Part shown: positions 17,962-27,334 of the stretch, in pieces | Numbering within the stretch: position 1 is the stretch's first letter | Layout of the letters: every line of letters begins with the position of its first letter | Assembly (NCBI RefSeq): GCF_017696275.1 | Contig: NZ_JAAORF010000003.1 | Span: 589,515 to 653,514 of the forward strand | DNA: 64,000 nt | Source of the DNA: Prochlorococcus marinus XMU1405 | GTDB lineage: Bacteria > Cyanobacteriota > Cyanobacteriia > PCC-6307 > Cyanobiaceae | Direction of reading: 5' to 3' | Translations under genes and position numbers: made by a program | Notes under the pieces: model-generated | The model's input: the letters and a program-made list of their open reading frames with translations, nothing else | Told to the model about the DNA's origin: nothing | The model's database searches: none

Positions 17962-19275
17962 TTGTTTAAAGAAGAAATAATACATCAATTAGAATTACAC
18001 CCAAGTAGATTAGATAAAGAAAAAATCATTTCAGAAGCAATGGAAGATGGTCTAGATGATTTTTTTGAGGGTATACGTATGGCACTTGATCCATTAGTAA
18101 CTTTTGGTGTAAAAATTGTCCCTGAGAAAGAGACTGAAAAAAGTCAAAATTTTTTATGGGAAGATTTTAGAAAATTAGCCAATAAGCTTATTCAAAGAGA
18201 ACTTACTGGTCACGCTGCTCGCGATGCAATTCTTACGGCTATGGAATCTGCAACAAAAGAAGAGTGGAATGGATTTTATAGACGAGTTTTAATTAAAGAT
18301 CTTAGATGTGGTGTATCTGAAAAAACAATCAACAAGATAGCAAAAAAATTTCCCAAATATACTATTCCTATTTTTTCTTGTCCTTTAGCTCATGACAGTG
18401 CAAATCATGAAAAAAAAATGATAGGGAAAAAGCAAATTGAAATCAAATTAGATGGTGTACGCGTCTTAACTATTATTAGACAAAATAAAGTAGAAATGTT
18501 TTCTCGTAATGGGAAACAATTCCATAATTTTGGTCATATTATTTCAGAAATAGAAAACGCCTTAAAAGAAGATCCAGCACCTTATGACTTAGTACTCGAT
18601 GGTGAAGTGATGAGCGCTAACTTTCAAGATTTAATGAAACAGGTACATAGAAAAGATGGCAAACAAACAAAAGACGCAGTTCTACATCTATTTGATTTAT
18701 GTCCCCTTGAAGACTTCCAAAAAGGGCGATGGAACACTAGTCAAACAGCAAGAAGTTTATTAGTAAAAGAATGGGTAGCAAAACATTCTTTACTTCTTAG
18801 ACATATAAAAACACTTGACTGGGAAAATGTAGATCTAGATACCATTGAAGGACAGAAAAGATTTGTAGAGCTAAATAAATCTGCTGTAGAGGGTGGATAT
18901 GAAGGGGTAATGATTAAAGATCCTGATGCAATATATGAATGTAAAAGAACACACAGTTGGTTAAAAGCAAAACCTTTCATTGAAGTCACCTTAAAAGTTG
19001 TATCTGTTGAGGAAGGGACAGGTCGTAATAAAGGTAGACTAGGAGCTGTACTAGTAGAAGGTGAAGATGATGGGCATGAATACAGTCTTAGTTGTGGAAG
19101 CGGATTTAGTGATATCCAACGTGAAGAATATTGGTCAAAACGGAATCAACTTATTGGTCAACTTGTAGAAATCAGAGCTGATGCTAAAACTAAATCCAAG
19201 GATGGGGTGGCTTTTAGTCTGAGGTTTCCGAGATTCAAATGCTTTAGAGGATTTAAAGCTGGAGAAAAAGTCTAA
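17962..19275 (+). CDS. ATP-dependent DNA ligase
   Basis: This 437-residue enzyme has the covalent nucleotidyltransferase motifs of ATP-dependent DNA ligases: motif I IEIKLDGVRV with adenylated lysine K162, motif III around YDLVLDGEVM, motif IV EGVMIKDPDA and motif V WLKAKP, followed by an OB-fold domain with GRNKGRLGAVLVE. An N-terminal helical domain (~1-130, RCGVSEKTINKIAKKFPKY) precedes it. Bacteria rely on NAD-dependent LigA for replication, so this is an additional ligase, probably for repair. In some bacteria such ligases sit beside an Lhr-type helicase, a metallophosphoesterase and an mRNA-end nuclease; none is here. Translation starts at TTG. Confidence 0.93.
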   Translation: MFKEEIIHQLELHPSRLDKEKIISEAMEDGLDDFFEGIRMALDPLVTFGVKIVPEKETEKSQNFLWEDFRKLANKLIQRELTGHAARDAILTAMESATKEEWNGFYRRVLIKDLRCGVSEKTINKIAKKFPKYTIPIFSCPLAHDSANHEKKMIGKKQIEIKLDGVRVLTIIRQNKVEMFSRNGKQFHNFGHIISEIENALKEDPAPYDLVLDGEVMSANFQDLMKQVHRKDGKQTKDAVLHLFDLCPLEDFQKGRWNTSQTARSLLVKEWVAKHSLLLRHIKTLDWENVDLDTIEGQKRFVELNKSAVEGGYEGVMIKDPDAIYECKRTHSWLKAKPFIEVTLKVVSVEEGTGRNKGRLGAVLVEGEDDGHEYSLSCGSGFSDIQREEYWSKRNQLIGQLVEIRADAKTKSKDGVAFSLRFPRFKCFRGFKAGEKV

Positions 19276-19316
19276 ATTTTAAAAAATTATATTTAAAAAG
19301 TAGTCAATGAAAAATG

Positions 19317-19338
19317 TAGTTTTTAAGTAAAAAAACTA
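19317..19338 (+). terminator. A/T-only hairpin after the ligase gene (weak candidate)
   Basis: TAGTTTTT (19317-19324) and AAAAACTA (19331-19338) form a perfect 8-bp inverted repeat with a 6-base loop in the 116-base gap after the ligase. The stem has almost no G/C, and there is no T tract downstream, so it is only a weak terminator candidate. Confidence 0.22.
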
Positions 19339-19391
19339 AAAATCTTAGCTATAAAATGTAAGAATAATTATCAGGACTTTTAGAGAGAATT

Positions 19392-19544
19392 ATGACGAAG
19401 AAAACAGTTTTCAACTTCATAAAAACACCTTGTGGACAAGCAAAATATATCGAATTAGAAGCCAACAAAACTCTACTAGGTAAATTTAGGCTTTTGTGGT
19501 TTATCTTAATAGCATCTATTAGAGATTGGAATATTAAAGAGTAA
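19392..19544 (+). CDS. 50-residue small protein, unknown
   Basis: An ATG at 19392 opens a 50-codon frame ending at TAA (19542-19544). The protein starts MTKKTVFNFIKTPCGQAKYI, contains one cysteine, and ends KFRLLWFILIASIRDWNIKE with a hydrophobic stretch at ~31-42 that is short for a membrane span. GAGAGA lies just upstream (~19384-19389) as a possible weak Shine-Dalgarno. It occupies otherwise empty sequence between the ligase (116 bases away) and the convergent VTT protein (4 bases away). I do not recognise it. The tidy placement favours a real gene, but it is short and unsupported by homology. Confidence 0.5.
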   Translation: MTKKTVFNFIKTPCGQAKYIELEANKTLLGKFRLLWFILIASIRDWNIKE

Positions 19545-19548
19545 ATTC

Positions 19549-20151
19549 TTAGGATTTTTCAAAATATTCCCTGGAATATTTAGCTGAGAAATATACAACT
19601 AAAAAAGTTGAAATAATTCCAATGATAGTCATATATAAGTTATTTGGTGATTGGACATTTTTTAGCTCCTGAATATTTTTTGCCAAACTACCTATTGAGC
19701 AATAAAGAAAAGTTCCTGGAATTATTCCAAGAAGACCAATAGCGAAATCTCGAAATTTAACATTATTCAAACCATAAAAATAATTAAGAATACTGAAGGG
19801 AAATATCGGAGATAATCTTGCTAAAAAAATTAATTTAAGTCCGCCTTTTTCAACTACTTTTTCCATAACACTTAATTTTGGATAACGACTAAAAAGATTT
19901 TTTAGCTTTTTTGCAAAAAAACTTTTTGATACAAAAAAAGCAAATGATGCTCCTAAGGAAGCGGAGAAAAAAACGATAATTGATCCTAAATATGAGCCAT
20001 ATAAAAAACCTGATAATAAAGATAACCAAGAAGCTGGGAGTATTAATAAAACAATTAAAATATAAATACAAACAAACGAAAATATCCCAATTCCAGTATT
20101 AAAAAAAAAAGATAAATTATAAATATTTTCAAGAAATATGTTCATTCTCAA
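19549..20151 (-). CDS. VTT/TVP38-TMEM64 (DedA-like) family membrane protein
   Basis: The 200-residue integral membrane protein resembles the VTT (TVP38/TMEM64/DedA-like) family. Hydrophobic segments are at ~20-48, 52-80 and ~135-165, and ~172-190. The family signatures are LPASWLSLLSGFLYGSYLGS early and FLARLSPIFPFSILNYFYGLN followed by LLGIIPGTFLYCSIGSLA. Bacterial members are implicated in lipid or membrane homeostasis, but the substrate is not established. Its ATG (20149-20151) overlaps the valS stop by four bases, so translation is probably coupled to valS. Confidence 0.85.
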   Translation of the reverse strand: MRMNIFLENIYNLSFFFNTGIGIFSFVCIYILIVLLILPASWLSLLSGFLYGSYLGSIIVFFSASLGASFAFFVSKSFFAKKLKNLFSRYPKLSVMEKVVEKGGLKLIFLARLSPIFPFSILNYFYGLNNVKFRDFAIGLLGIIPGTFLYCSIGSLAKNIQELKNVQSPNNLYMTIIGIISTFLVVYFSAKYSREYFEKS

Positions 20152-22910
20152 TTCAAAAGTTCGAGTTTTTTAGTAATTCTCTCCATTTGTACCGAACCCT
20201 CATTTAATTTAAATCTACATTCATCAACAATATCTTTTGGAGCCTTATCCACGAAATTTTTGTTAGATAATCTCTTATTTAAATTATCTAACTCAATAGT
20301 CACCTTTTTTAAATCCTTGTTTAACCTTTCCTTTAATGCATCCATATTTACAAAATCCTGAAAAGGTAAGTAAACCTCTAAATCACTAATTATCCCAGAA
20401 AAAGATTTAGCAAACTCTTTTTTATCAACAGCATTAGGTTTAAAAATAAATACTTCAGAAGATTTAGTTAAGGTTTGAATATCATCAACTAAAATTTTTA
20501 GAAAATCAATCAATTCATCATTATCTGAAATCAAGTAAACAGGAACTTTTTCTGATGGCTTGAGGCCTAATTCAGCTCTCAAATTTCTAATCAATCGAAT
20601 AATTTCAAAGAGTTGTTGAAAGGAATTATCAAGCTTATTATCAACAAATTTATTTTCTTGGGTTGGCCATTTTTGAAGAGATAATAATTCTTTATCTGAT
20701 TTAAGTTGAAGTACATGCCAAAGTTCTTCAGTAATGTGCGGCATAAAAGGATGAATCATCACCAAAATATCATTGAGCACTTTTATTAAAACCTTTTCAG
20801 ATATTTGTCTATTATTAGTCTCTTTATTATTAAACCTTTGTTTAGCAAATTCTACATACCAGTCACAAAAATCATTCCACGTAAATTCATATAGAAGTTT
20901 CGCAGATTCTCCCAATTTATATTCTTTCAACAAAGCAGCGACTTTTATATTTACTTGATTCAATTTCGATAAAATCCACTTATCACATAACTCTAAAGAA
21001 GTTTCATCACTCTCATTAAGCGAATAATTATTATTAGAAGTTTTATTAATTAACACAAATTTAGTTGCATTCCATAATTTATTCGCAAAATTTCTTGAAG
21101 CTTCAACAGTTGAAGACGTATCTTTTTTCCTATCAAAGTCAAGCCGGATATCTTGTCCAGCGCCTGCAACTTCTCGAATTAAAGCAAATCGTAGAGCATC
21201 AGAACCATATTTATCAATTAATAGTATTGGATCAATACCATTACCTGAACTTTTACTCATTTTTTTATTATTTTCATCTCGAACTAGACCATGAATATAA
21301 ACATCCTTAAAAGGAATATTATTTGTAAAAGTATTCCCCATCATTGTCATTCTTGCCACCCAGAAGAAAATAATATCGAAACCAGTAACAAGAACATTAT
21401 TTGGATACCATTTTTTAAAATCCGGATCATTTGTATTTGGCCAACCAAGGGTTGAGAAAGGCCATAAACCACTTGAAAACCATGTATCCAAAACATCCTT
21501 ATCACGAACCAATTTAATATTTAATCCAAATTTTTTATTAGCTTCGATTAAGGCATCTTGTTCATTTCTTGCAACGATATATGGAGTATTTTGTTCTATT
21601 GAGTCTTGATTTTCATCTAAAACATACCATGCTGGTATTTGGTGTCCCCACCACAATTGACGACTAATACACCAATCATTAATATTCTCCAACCAATCCT
21701 TATAAACTTTCTCCCAGCGTGGAGGAATAAAAGATGGTTTTTTAGAACCAATTTCATTAAGACATCCTTGTGATATATCATCCATTTTCAAAAACCATTG
21801 TGTTGATAATAAAGGTTCAATTGGAACCTTACCTCTATCAGAAAAAGGAACAGTATGTTTATAATCCTCTATCTTTGTCAAAAGACCTAAATTATCCAAT
21901 TCTTTAATAATTTTCTTTCTAGCCTCATATCTATCTAAATTTTGAAAAATACCTGCATTAATATTTAAAGTTCCATCTTTGTTCATTACATTAATCTGTT
22001 TTAAATTATGCCTTTTTCCTATTGCAAAATCATTTGGATCATGGGCTGGAGTAACCTTTACACAACCCGTACCAAAATCTTTATCAACATGTGAATCAGC
22101 GATAATAGGTATTTCTCTATCAACGAAAGGGACTTTTACATTGACACCAATAAATTCTTTATATCTATCATCATCAGGATTAACTGCCACAGCAGTATCA
22201 CCCAATAGAGTTTCTGGTCTTGTTGTTGCAACTTCTAAGTACTTATCTAACTGTTCACCACTTTCAGAAATTAAAGGGTATTTAAAATGCCATAAATGAC
22301 CATTTACTTCTTGCATTTCAACTTCAAGATCACTTACGGCAGATTGAGATTCAGGACACCAATTAACCAAATATTCGCCTCTATAAATTAAATTCTTTTT
22401 ATAGAGAATATTAAAAGCCTCAATAACTGCTTCATTTAATTTTTGATCTAGAGTAAATCTTTCTCTAGTCCAGTCAACTGAATATCCTATCCTTTTTAAT
22501 TGAGAAACTATTCTTCCACCACTTTGTTCTTTCCAATTCCATGCTCTTTTAAGAAATTCATCTCTTCCAATATCCTCGCTTGTTTTGCCTTCACTTTTTA
22601 ATTGTTTTTCAAGAATAGTTTGAACAGCTATTGAAGCATGATCAGTTCCTGGTAAGCACAAAACATTCTTACCTAAAAGTCTTTGAAAACGTACTACAAC
22701 ATCTATTAAAGCCGTATTAAATGCATGCCCCATATGCAAAGACCCAGTTACATTTGGTGGCGGAATAACAACACAAAAAGGCTCCCCATCATCCTCAGGA
22801 TTAGGACTAAACGCCTTTAGACTTTCCCATTTTTCTTGCCACTTTTTCTCTACTTCAAAAGGTGAATAATTCTCTAAAGATAATTGATCATTCATCTCTG
22901 TCATGTCCAA
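20148..22910 (-). CDS. valS: valyl-tRNA synthetase
   Basis: ValS charges tRNA-Val. The 920-residue class I synthetase has the HIGH-type motif HMGH at residues 59-62 (PPPNVTGSLHMGHAFN), the KMSKS motif at 550-554 (NNKKMSKSSGNGIDP), a long CP1 editing domain with ATTRPETLLGDTAVAV, and a C-terminal coiled-coil arm (~845-915, KKVTIELDNLNKRLS) that binds tRNA. Length is typical of bacterial ValRS. The ATG at 22910 gives MDMTEMNDQL; an ATG at residue 3 or 6 is also possible. It sits two genes away from a tRNA-Val gene and 91 bases from the IscA-like gene. Confidence 0.97.
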   Translation of the reverse strand: MDMTEMNDQLSLENYSPFEVEKKWQEKWESLKAFSPNPEDDGEPFCVVIPPPNVTGSLHMGHAFNTALIDVVVRFQRLLGKNVLCLPGTDHASIAVQTILEKQLKSEGKTSEDIGRDEFLKRAWNWKEQSGGRIVSQLKRIGYSVDWTRERFTLDQKLNEAVIEAFNILYKKNLIYRGEYLVNWCPESQSAVSDLEVEMQEVNGHLWHFKYPLISESGEQLDKYLEVATTRPETLLGDTAVAVNPDDDRYKEFIGVNVKVPFVDREIPIIADSHVDKDFGTGCVKVTPAHDPNDFAIGKRHNLKQINVMNKDGTLNINAGIFQNLDRYEARKKIIKELDNLGLLTKIEDYKHTVPFSDRGKVPIEPLLSTQWFLKMDDISQGCLNEIGSKKPSFIPPRWEKVYKDWLENINDWCISRQLWWGHQIPAWYVLDENQDSIEQNTPYIVARNEQDALIEANKKFGLNIKLVRDKDVLDTWFSSGLWPFSTLGWPNTNDPDFKKWYPNNVLVTGFDIIFFWVARMTMMGNTFTNNIPFKDVYIHGLVRDENNKKMSKSSGNGIDPILLIDKYGSDALRFALIREVAGAGQDIRLDFDRKKDTSSTVEASRNFANKLWNATKFVLINKTSNNNYSLNESDETSLELCDKWILSKLNQVNIKVAALLKEYKLGESAKLLYEFTWNDFCDWYVEFAKQRFNNKETNNRQISEKVLIKVLNDILVMIHPFMPHITEELWHVLQLKSDKELLSLQKWPTQENKFVDNKLDNSFQQLFEIIRLIRNLRAELGLKPSEKVPVYLISDNDELIDFLKILVDDIQTLTKSSEVFIFKPNAVDKKEFAKSFSGIISDLEVYLPFQDFVNMDALKERLNKDLKKVTIELDNLNKRLSNKNFVDKAPKDIVDECRFKLNEGSVQMERITKKLELLN

Positions 22911-23001
22911 ATTTTATTTCAATAAACTTTTTGTTTATTTTATCTTGAGAGCAGCCAATTAATGAAAATAATATTAGTTTGCAAAAAAATAAACATACAT
23001 T

Positions 23002-23343
23002 CTACAAAAGTTTGAAGCCAGAACCGCAAGAACAACGTTTTGCATTTTTTGGTGTTGAAATAAGAAATCCACCACCACTCAAATCACCGTAATAATCTAA
23101 TTTTAAATCTTTAAGTAAATTAAACTTTTTTACATCCGCGTATAAAGTTACTCCTTCAGTTCTTGAAATAGGGGATCCATTACATGTACCCGGCCTTAAT
23201 TTAATATGCATCCATCCTTCGGAACAATTTTTATCCTCTATCAAATCAATCGACATTTCTCCTGGAGAACCTCCAAAAGAAGCTTGCCTAGATAGTTCTG
23301 AAGCAGCGCTTTGACTGATTGAAAGATTGACGATCTCAGTCAT
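23002..23343 (-). CDS. A-type iron-sulfur cluster carrier protein (HesB/IscA/SufA family)
   Basis: The protein carries Fe-S clusters or iron to target enzymes. I chose the ATG at 23341-23343, giving 113 residues starting MTEIVNLSISQSAASEL. An upstream in-frame start at 23388 would overlap the tRNA-Val gene, so it is rejected. The three conserved cysteines are C54 (LRPGTCNGS) and C104/C106 (CSCGSGF) near the C terminus. The family normally has C-x-n-CGC; here the end is CSCG, consistent. The intervening sequence between the first cysteine and the pair is normal length. The subgroup (IscA or SufA type) cannot be resolved by eye. Confidence 0.85.
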   Translation of the reverse strand: MTEIVNLSISQSAASELSRQASFGGSPGEMSIDLIEDKNCSEGWMHIKLRPGTCNGSPISRTEGVTLYADVKKFNLLKDLKLDYYGDLSGGGFLISTPKNAKRCSCGSGFKLL

Positions 23344-23358
23344 TAGAAAAATAATAAA

Positions 23359-23430
<72 letters not shown>

Positions 23431-23528
23431 TTATAATAAACCATTCTAATAGATGAAGTTGAAATATTTATACTAAGTATTTAAATATTTCATGATTGAG
23501 GCAAAATTAAATAAATAAAATATATCCT

Positions 23529-24374
23529 ATGTCCTCAAACGATAGATATAACTTACAAAAAAATTCCGATTTAGAGACTTTAGAAAACTTTAAAATTTTA
23601 ATATCTAATATCAAATCATTAAAAGATAAAACTTGGGGATGCCCTTGGCAGAAAATACAGTCTCATAAATCGTTGATCCCATTTTTACATGAAGAAAGTA
23701 ATGAATTTATAGATGCGATATATGAAAAAAAGGCGGATAACATATGTGAAGAGTTAGGAGATCTTTTATTACAAGTAATGCTTCATGCTGAAATCGGTTA
23801 CGAAAAAAAAGAATTTGAACTAAATGATGTTATAAAAAATCTAAACAAGAAAATTATTAATAGACATCCATATATTTTTAAAAAAAAAGAAAAAGTATCT
23901 CTTGAAAAATCGCAACAAATCTGGGAAAACATTAAAAATTCAGAAAAAGAAACACCTCATATGGAATCATCAATAAGTAAAAATTTAAATATGACAATCA
24001 AAAATTTACCACCAATGGTTGGAACAGATAAAATCACAAATGTTGTTAAAGAATATGGTTTTAAATGGGAGAGTACCGATCAGATTTTTGAAAAGTTAGA
24101 AGAAGAGATTAATGAATTAAAGGAAGCAATTAAAAGCAATAATGATTCAGAAATAAAAAATGAATTTGGGGATATTTACTTTACCCTTCTGAATCTCTCA
24201 AACTTTTTAAAAATCAATCCTGAATCAGCTCTACAAAAAACTAATAAAAAATTTTTAGACAGGTTTTCAATCATTGAACATCATGCAGGCGATAATATAA
24301 AAAAACAAAATCCTAAAGACTTTCAACGGCTTTGGCAAATAGCCAAGCGAAAACTTAAAAGAAAAAATTCTTAA
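23529..24374 (+). CDS. mazG: nucleoside triphosphate pyrophosphohydrolase MazG
   Basis: MazG hydrolyses (d)NTPs to monophosphates and pyrophosphate, sanitising the nucleotide pool and in some bacteria affecting ppGpp. The 281-residue protein has two MazG domains: the first with GCPWQKIQSHKSLIPFLHEE and EELGDLLLQVMLHAEI, the second with EEEINELKEAIKSN and KNEFGDIYFTLLNLSNFL, each with the E-x2-E and E-x2-D metal-binding pattern. Length and two-domain layout match the host-type bacterial enzyme, not the short single-domain phage MazG. It is 7 bases ahead of speE. Confidence 0.94.
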   Translation: MSSNDRYNLQKNSDLETLENFKILISNIKSLKDKTWGCPWQKIQSHKSLIPFLHEESNEFIDAIYEKKADNICEELGDLLLQVMLHAEIGYEKKEFELNDVIKNLNKKIINRHPYIFKKKEKVSLEKSQQIWENIKNSEKETPHMESSISKNLNMTIKNLPPMVGTDKITNVVKEYGFKWESTDQIFEKLEEEINELKEAIKSNNDSEIKNEFGDIYFTLLNLSNFLKINPESALQKTNKKFLDRFSIIEHHAGDNIKKQNPKDFQRLWQIAKRKLKRKNS

Positions 24375-24381
24375 AAAGCAA

Positions 24382-25230
24382 ATGACTAATATTTCAACAT
24401 GGATAGATGAATATCATAAAGGCTCAAGATTCGGTCTAAATGGAGATGTTTTAATTAAACAAAAATCACAATATCAAGAAATTATTGTTATTGAAAATGA
24501 ATACTATGGAAGAGCTTTAATGCTTGATGGTTGTTGGATGACATCACTAAAAGACGAGAAATATTATCATGAGTGTCTTGTGCATCCAGCATTAAGTAGC
24601 ATTGACGAAAAATCTAATGTACTAATTATTGGTGGAGGAGACGGCGGTACAGCAAGAGAATGCGTTAAATATTCTCAAATATCGAAAATTGATCTAGTAG
24701 AAATTGACGAGGAGGTAATCAAAATATCTAAAAAATTTTTAAAAGAAATTGGAGGCGAAGCATGGAATGATAAAAGATTAGAAATACATGTTGATGATGG
24801 TGTTAAATGGGTAAAAAAAACAAGAGATAATTTTTACGACGTTATTTTTATAGATTGTTCAGATCCCTCAGAATTCTCAAATTTATTATTTTCAGATTCT
24901 TTTTATAAAGAATGTAAAAGAATACTTACACCAAAGGGGATATTAGCAACGCAAAGTGAATCTCCTGAATCCTTTAAAAATATTCACATAAATATTTTGA
25001 AAACCCTAAAAAATATATTTAAAGTTTCTAAAACTATGTATTCCTTTGTGCCTATATATCCAAGCGGGATTTGGAGTTGGACATTCGCTTCTTCAGAAGA
25101 TCTAAATTTATCAAAGCAAAATTGTGATGAAGTCCTAAAAATAGAAAAAGGATGTGAAATTTGGAATTTAAATTTTCAAAATGCAGCATTCAAAATGATG
25201 CCAAATAAAATTGTAAAAGAACTAGATTAA
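24382..25230 (+). CDS. speE: spermidine synthase
   Basis: SpeE transfers an aminopropyl group from decarboxylated S-adenosylmethionine to putrescine. The 282-residue protein has N-terminal strands (SRFGLNGDVLIKQKSQYQEI), HECLVHPALSS, the cofactor motif LIIGGGDGGTARE at ~85-97, the EIDEEVI acidic loop and DVIFIDCSDPSEFS, which holds the catalytic aspartate. Length and motifs match bacterial aminopropyltransferases. It is packed between mazG (7 bases) and speB (4 bases). speD and speA are not in the window. Confidence 0.93.
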   Translation: MTNISTWIDEYHKGSRFGLNGDVLIKQKSQYQEIIVIENEYYGRALMLDGCWMTSLKDEKYYHECLVHPALSSIDEKSNVLIIGGGDGGTARECVKYSQISKIDLVEIDEEVIKISKKFLKEIGGEAWNDKRLEIHVDDGVKWVKKTRDNFYDVIFIDCSDPSEFSNLLFSDSFYKECKRILTPKGILATQSESPESFKNIHINILKTLKNIFKVSKTMYSFVPIYPSGIWSWTFASSEDLNLSKQNCDEVLKIEKGCEIWNLNFQNAAFKMMPNKIVKELD

Positions 25231-25234
25231 TAAG

Positions 25235-26116
25235 ATGACAAAAAATTTATTTGATAACGAAAATGCAATTTATATGGGAGCAAAAAGAAGTCCCGAGAAT
25301 TGCTCAATTGGTATATTTGGAGTTAATTATGACGGGACATGTTCCTTTAAACCAGGAGCAAGATTTGGTCCAGAAGCAATAAGACAAGTCAGTTCTTGTT
25401 TAGAAACATATTGTCCAAAAATAAAAAAAGACTTAGAGGATATTATTTATGTTGATTTTGGATCAATACTAATTGATAAAAATGACTCAAAGTCGGTTAT
25501 TGAATCGGTTAAATCAGCAACAAATTATTTAATTAATAAACGTCTTAGTCCTATTATGCTTGGAGGCGAACACTCTATTACAAGAGGTGCTATTGAAGCA
25601 TTAGTAAAAAAATATCCAGATTTGATATTGGTTCAACTTGATGCTCATGCAGATTTAAGAGAATCATATATAGGAAATGAACATAGTCATGCTTGTACTA
25701 TGAAAAGATGCTTAGAAGTGCTACCAGAAAAGAAAATTTTACAAGTAGGAATTAGAAGTGGGACTAAGGAAGAATTTGAAATTATGCATAACAACAAACA
25801 ATTAGTTAACTTTTGTCCAGGCGGAAATGCACATGAGTTAAAACAAGCTCTTCTACCGTTCGCTAAGTCTCCAATCTATTTAACAATAGATTTAGATTGG
25901 TTTGATCCCAGTTTATTAGCAGGGACGGGCACTCCAGAACCGGGAGGATTTTTTTGGAATGATTTTGAAGAAATACTGAAAACTTTAAAAGAATTTAGAA
26001 TTGTGGCTTCAGACATTGTGGAATTATCTCCAGAAATTGATAAAAGCGGAGTAAGTAGCATAGTTGCAGCCAAAGTACTTAGAAGCTTAATTTTGTCATT
26101 AGAAAATATGCAATAA
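25235..26116 (+). CDS. speB: agmatinase (ureohydrolase family)
   Basis: SpeB hydrolyses agmatine to putrescine and urea, feeding the spermidine synthase encoded just upstream. The 293-residue protein has the binuclear manganese motifs of the arginase/agmatinase family: LGGEHSITRG with the first His, QLDAHADLRESY (DAHADxR) and TIDLDWFDPSLL (the final Asp pair), plus GTGTPEPGGFFW. The length is slightly shorter than in E. coli (306). Some ureohydrolases act on other guanidino compounds, so agmatine is inferred from neighbouring speE. Confidence 0.9.
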   Translation: MTKNLFDNENAIYMGAKRSPENCSIGIFGVNYDGTCSFKPGARFGPEAIRQVSSCLETYCPKIKKDLEDIIYVDFGSILIDKNDSKSVIESVKSATNYLINKRLSPIMLGGEHSITRGAIEALVKKYPDLILVQLDAHADLRESYIGNEHSHACTMKRCLEVLPEKKILQVGIRSGTKEEFEIMHNNKQLVNFCPGGNAHELKQALLPFAKSPIYLTIDLDWFDPSLLAGTGTPEPGGFFWNDFEEILKTLKEFRIVASDIVELSPEIDKSGVSSIVAAKVLRSLILSLENMQ

Positions 26117-26166
26117 AAAATTTCTAAACTACAGTGTAAAAATACTAAATACAAACTAAATATTTC

Positions 26167-27279
26167 ATGGATTTGCTAAAAAGTCCTCTTTATTCAAAAT
26201 ATGTTGAAGCCAATGCAAAATTAGTGGATTTTGCAGGTTGGGAAATGCCCATATCATTTTCAGGATTAATTAAAGAGCATGAATCAGTTAGATCATCAGC
26301 AGGATTATTTGATATTTCTCACATGGGTGTGATTTCTATCAAGGGAATCAATCCAAAGGATTATATTCAAAAACTTTTTCCTACTAATTTATATTCATTT
26401 TCTGAAGGTCAAGGGCTTTATACAGTAATGCTCAATGATAAAGGAGGAATAATAGATGACTTAATAATTTATGACCTTGGCATACAAGAAAATGACATAT
26501 CAGAATTATTATTAATAGTTAATGCAAGTAGATATGAAGAAGATTTTCAGTGGATAAAAAATAATTTAAATAAATATGAAATTTCGATAACAAACTTTAA
26601 AAAAGACAAAGTACTTTTAGCACTACAGGGAAAAAACTCATTCGATTTATTTGAAGAATGGATTGAATCTTCGATCTCACATATCCCTAACTTTGGATGC
26701 GAATATAAAATTTTTGAACATATTTCGCCTAAAGAAAAAATTTTCTTTTCAAAGACAGGATATACAGGGGAAAATGGTCTAGAAATACTTTTATCTAAAA
26801 AAGCAGCAATTAATTTATGGGATTTCTCGATTTCCAAAAATGTTGCACCTTGTGGTTTAGGAGCTAGAGATACTCTTAGACTTGAAGCAGGCATGCATCT
26901 TTATGGTCAAGACATAAATGAAGAAACTTCTCCATATGAAGCAGGGTTAGGCTGGTTAGTACATCTAGAAAATAATCACGAATTCTTTGGCAGGAGATTT
27001 CTTGAAGAACAGTCAAGATTAGGTATTCAAAAAAAGTTAGTTGGTCTCTCTATAGAGGGTAAAGCAATAGGAAGAAAAGGTTGCTCAGTTCTTAAAGGTG
27101 AAGAAAATATTGGGAGTATAACAAGCGGCAGTTGGTCTCCAACTAAACAAAAAGCTATAGCTTTTGCATACATCAATACTTCGCATGCCTTAATAAATAA
27201 TGAAGTTCAAATATTAATAAGAGGCAAAAAATTCAAAGGGGTTATAACAAAAAGAGCGTTTTATAAAAAAAATTATTAA
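26167..27279 (+). CDS. gcvT: aminomethyltransferase, glycine cleavage T protein
   Basis: GcvT moves the methylene carbon from lipoylated GcvH to tetrahydrofolate, releasing ammonia. The 370-residue protein has [27 protein letters not shown], the ALQGKNSF segment, [12 protein letters not shown] and [20 protein letters not shown] (folate-binding, with the catalytic region), all typical. Length is normal. It is apart from gcvP and gcvH (5390-8733), so the system's genes are split. The 50-base gap upstream is too short for a glycine riboswitch. Confidence 0.95.
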   Translation: MDLLKSPLYSKYVEANAKLVDFAGWEMPISFSGLIKEHESVRSSAGLFDISHMGVISIKGINPKDYIQKLFPTNLYSFSEGQGLYTVMLNDKGGIIDDLIIYDLGIQENDISELLLIVNASRYEEDFQWIKNNLNKYEISITNFKKDKVLLALQGKNSFDLFEEWIESSISHIPNFGCEYKIFEHISPKEKIFFSKTGYTGENGLEILLSKKAAINLWDFSISKNVAPCGLGARDTLRLEAGMHLYGQDINEETSPYEAGLGWLVHLENNHEFFGRRFLEEQSRLGIQKKLVGLSIEGKAIGRKGCSVLKGEENIGSITSGSWSPTKQKAIAFAYINTSHALINNEVQILIRGKKFKGVITKRAFYKKNY

Positions 27280-27334
27280 CTAAATTTACCCTTAAAGAAT
27301 TATTATAAGTTATTGATAAATAAATCATACTTAG

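Noticed and set aside
26117..26166. Glycine riboswitch upstream of gcvT
   Set aside because: The gap is only 50 bases, too short for the known element.
26547..26894. 115-codon minus-strand frame opposite gcvT
   Set aside because: Shadow of the gcvT frame; no motif and no space of its own.
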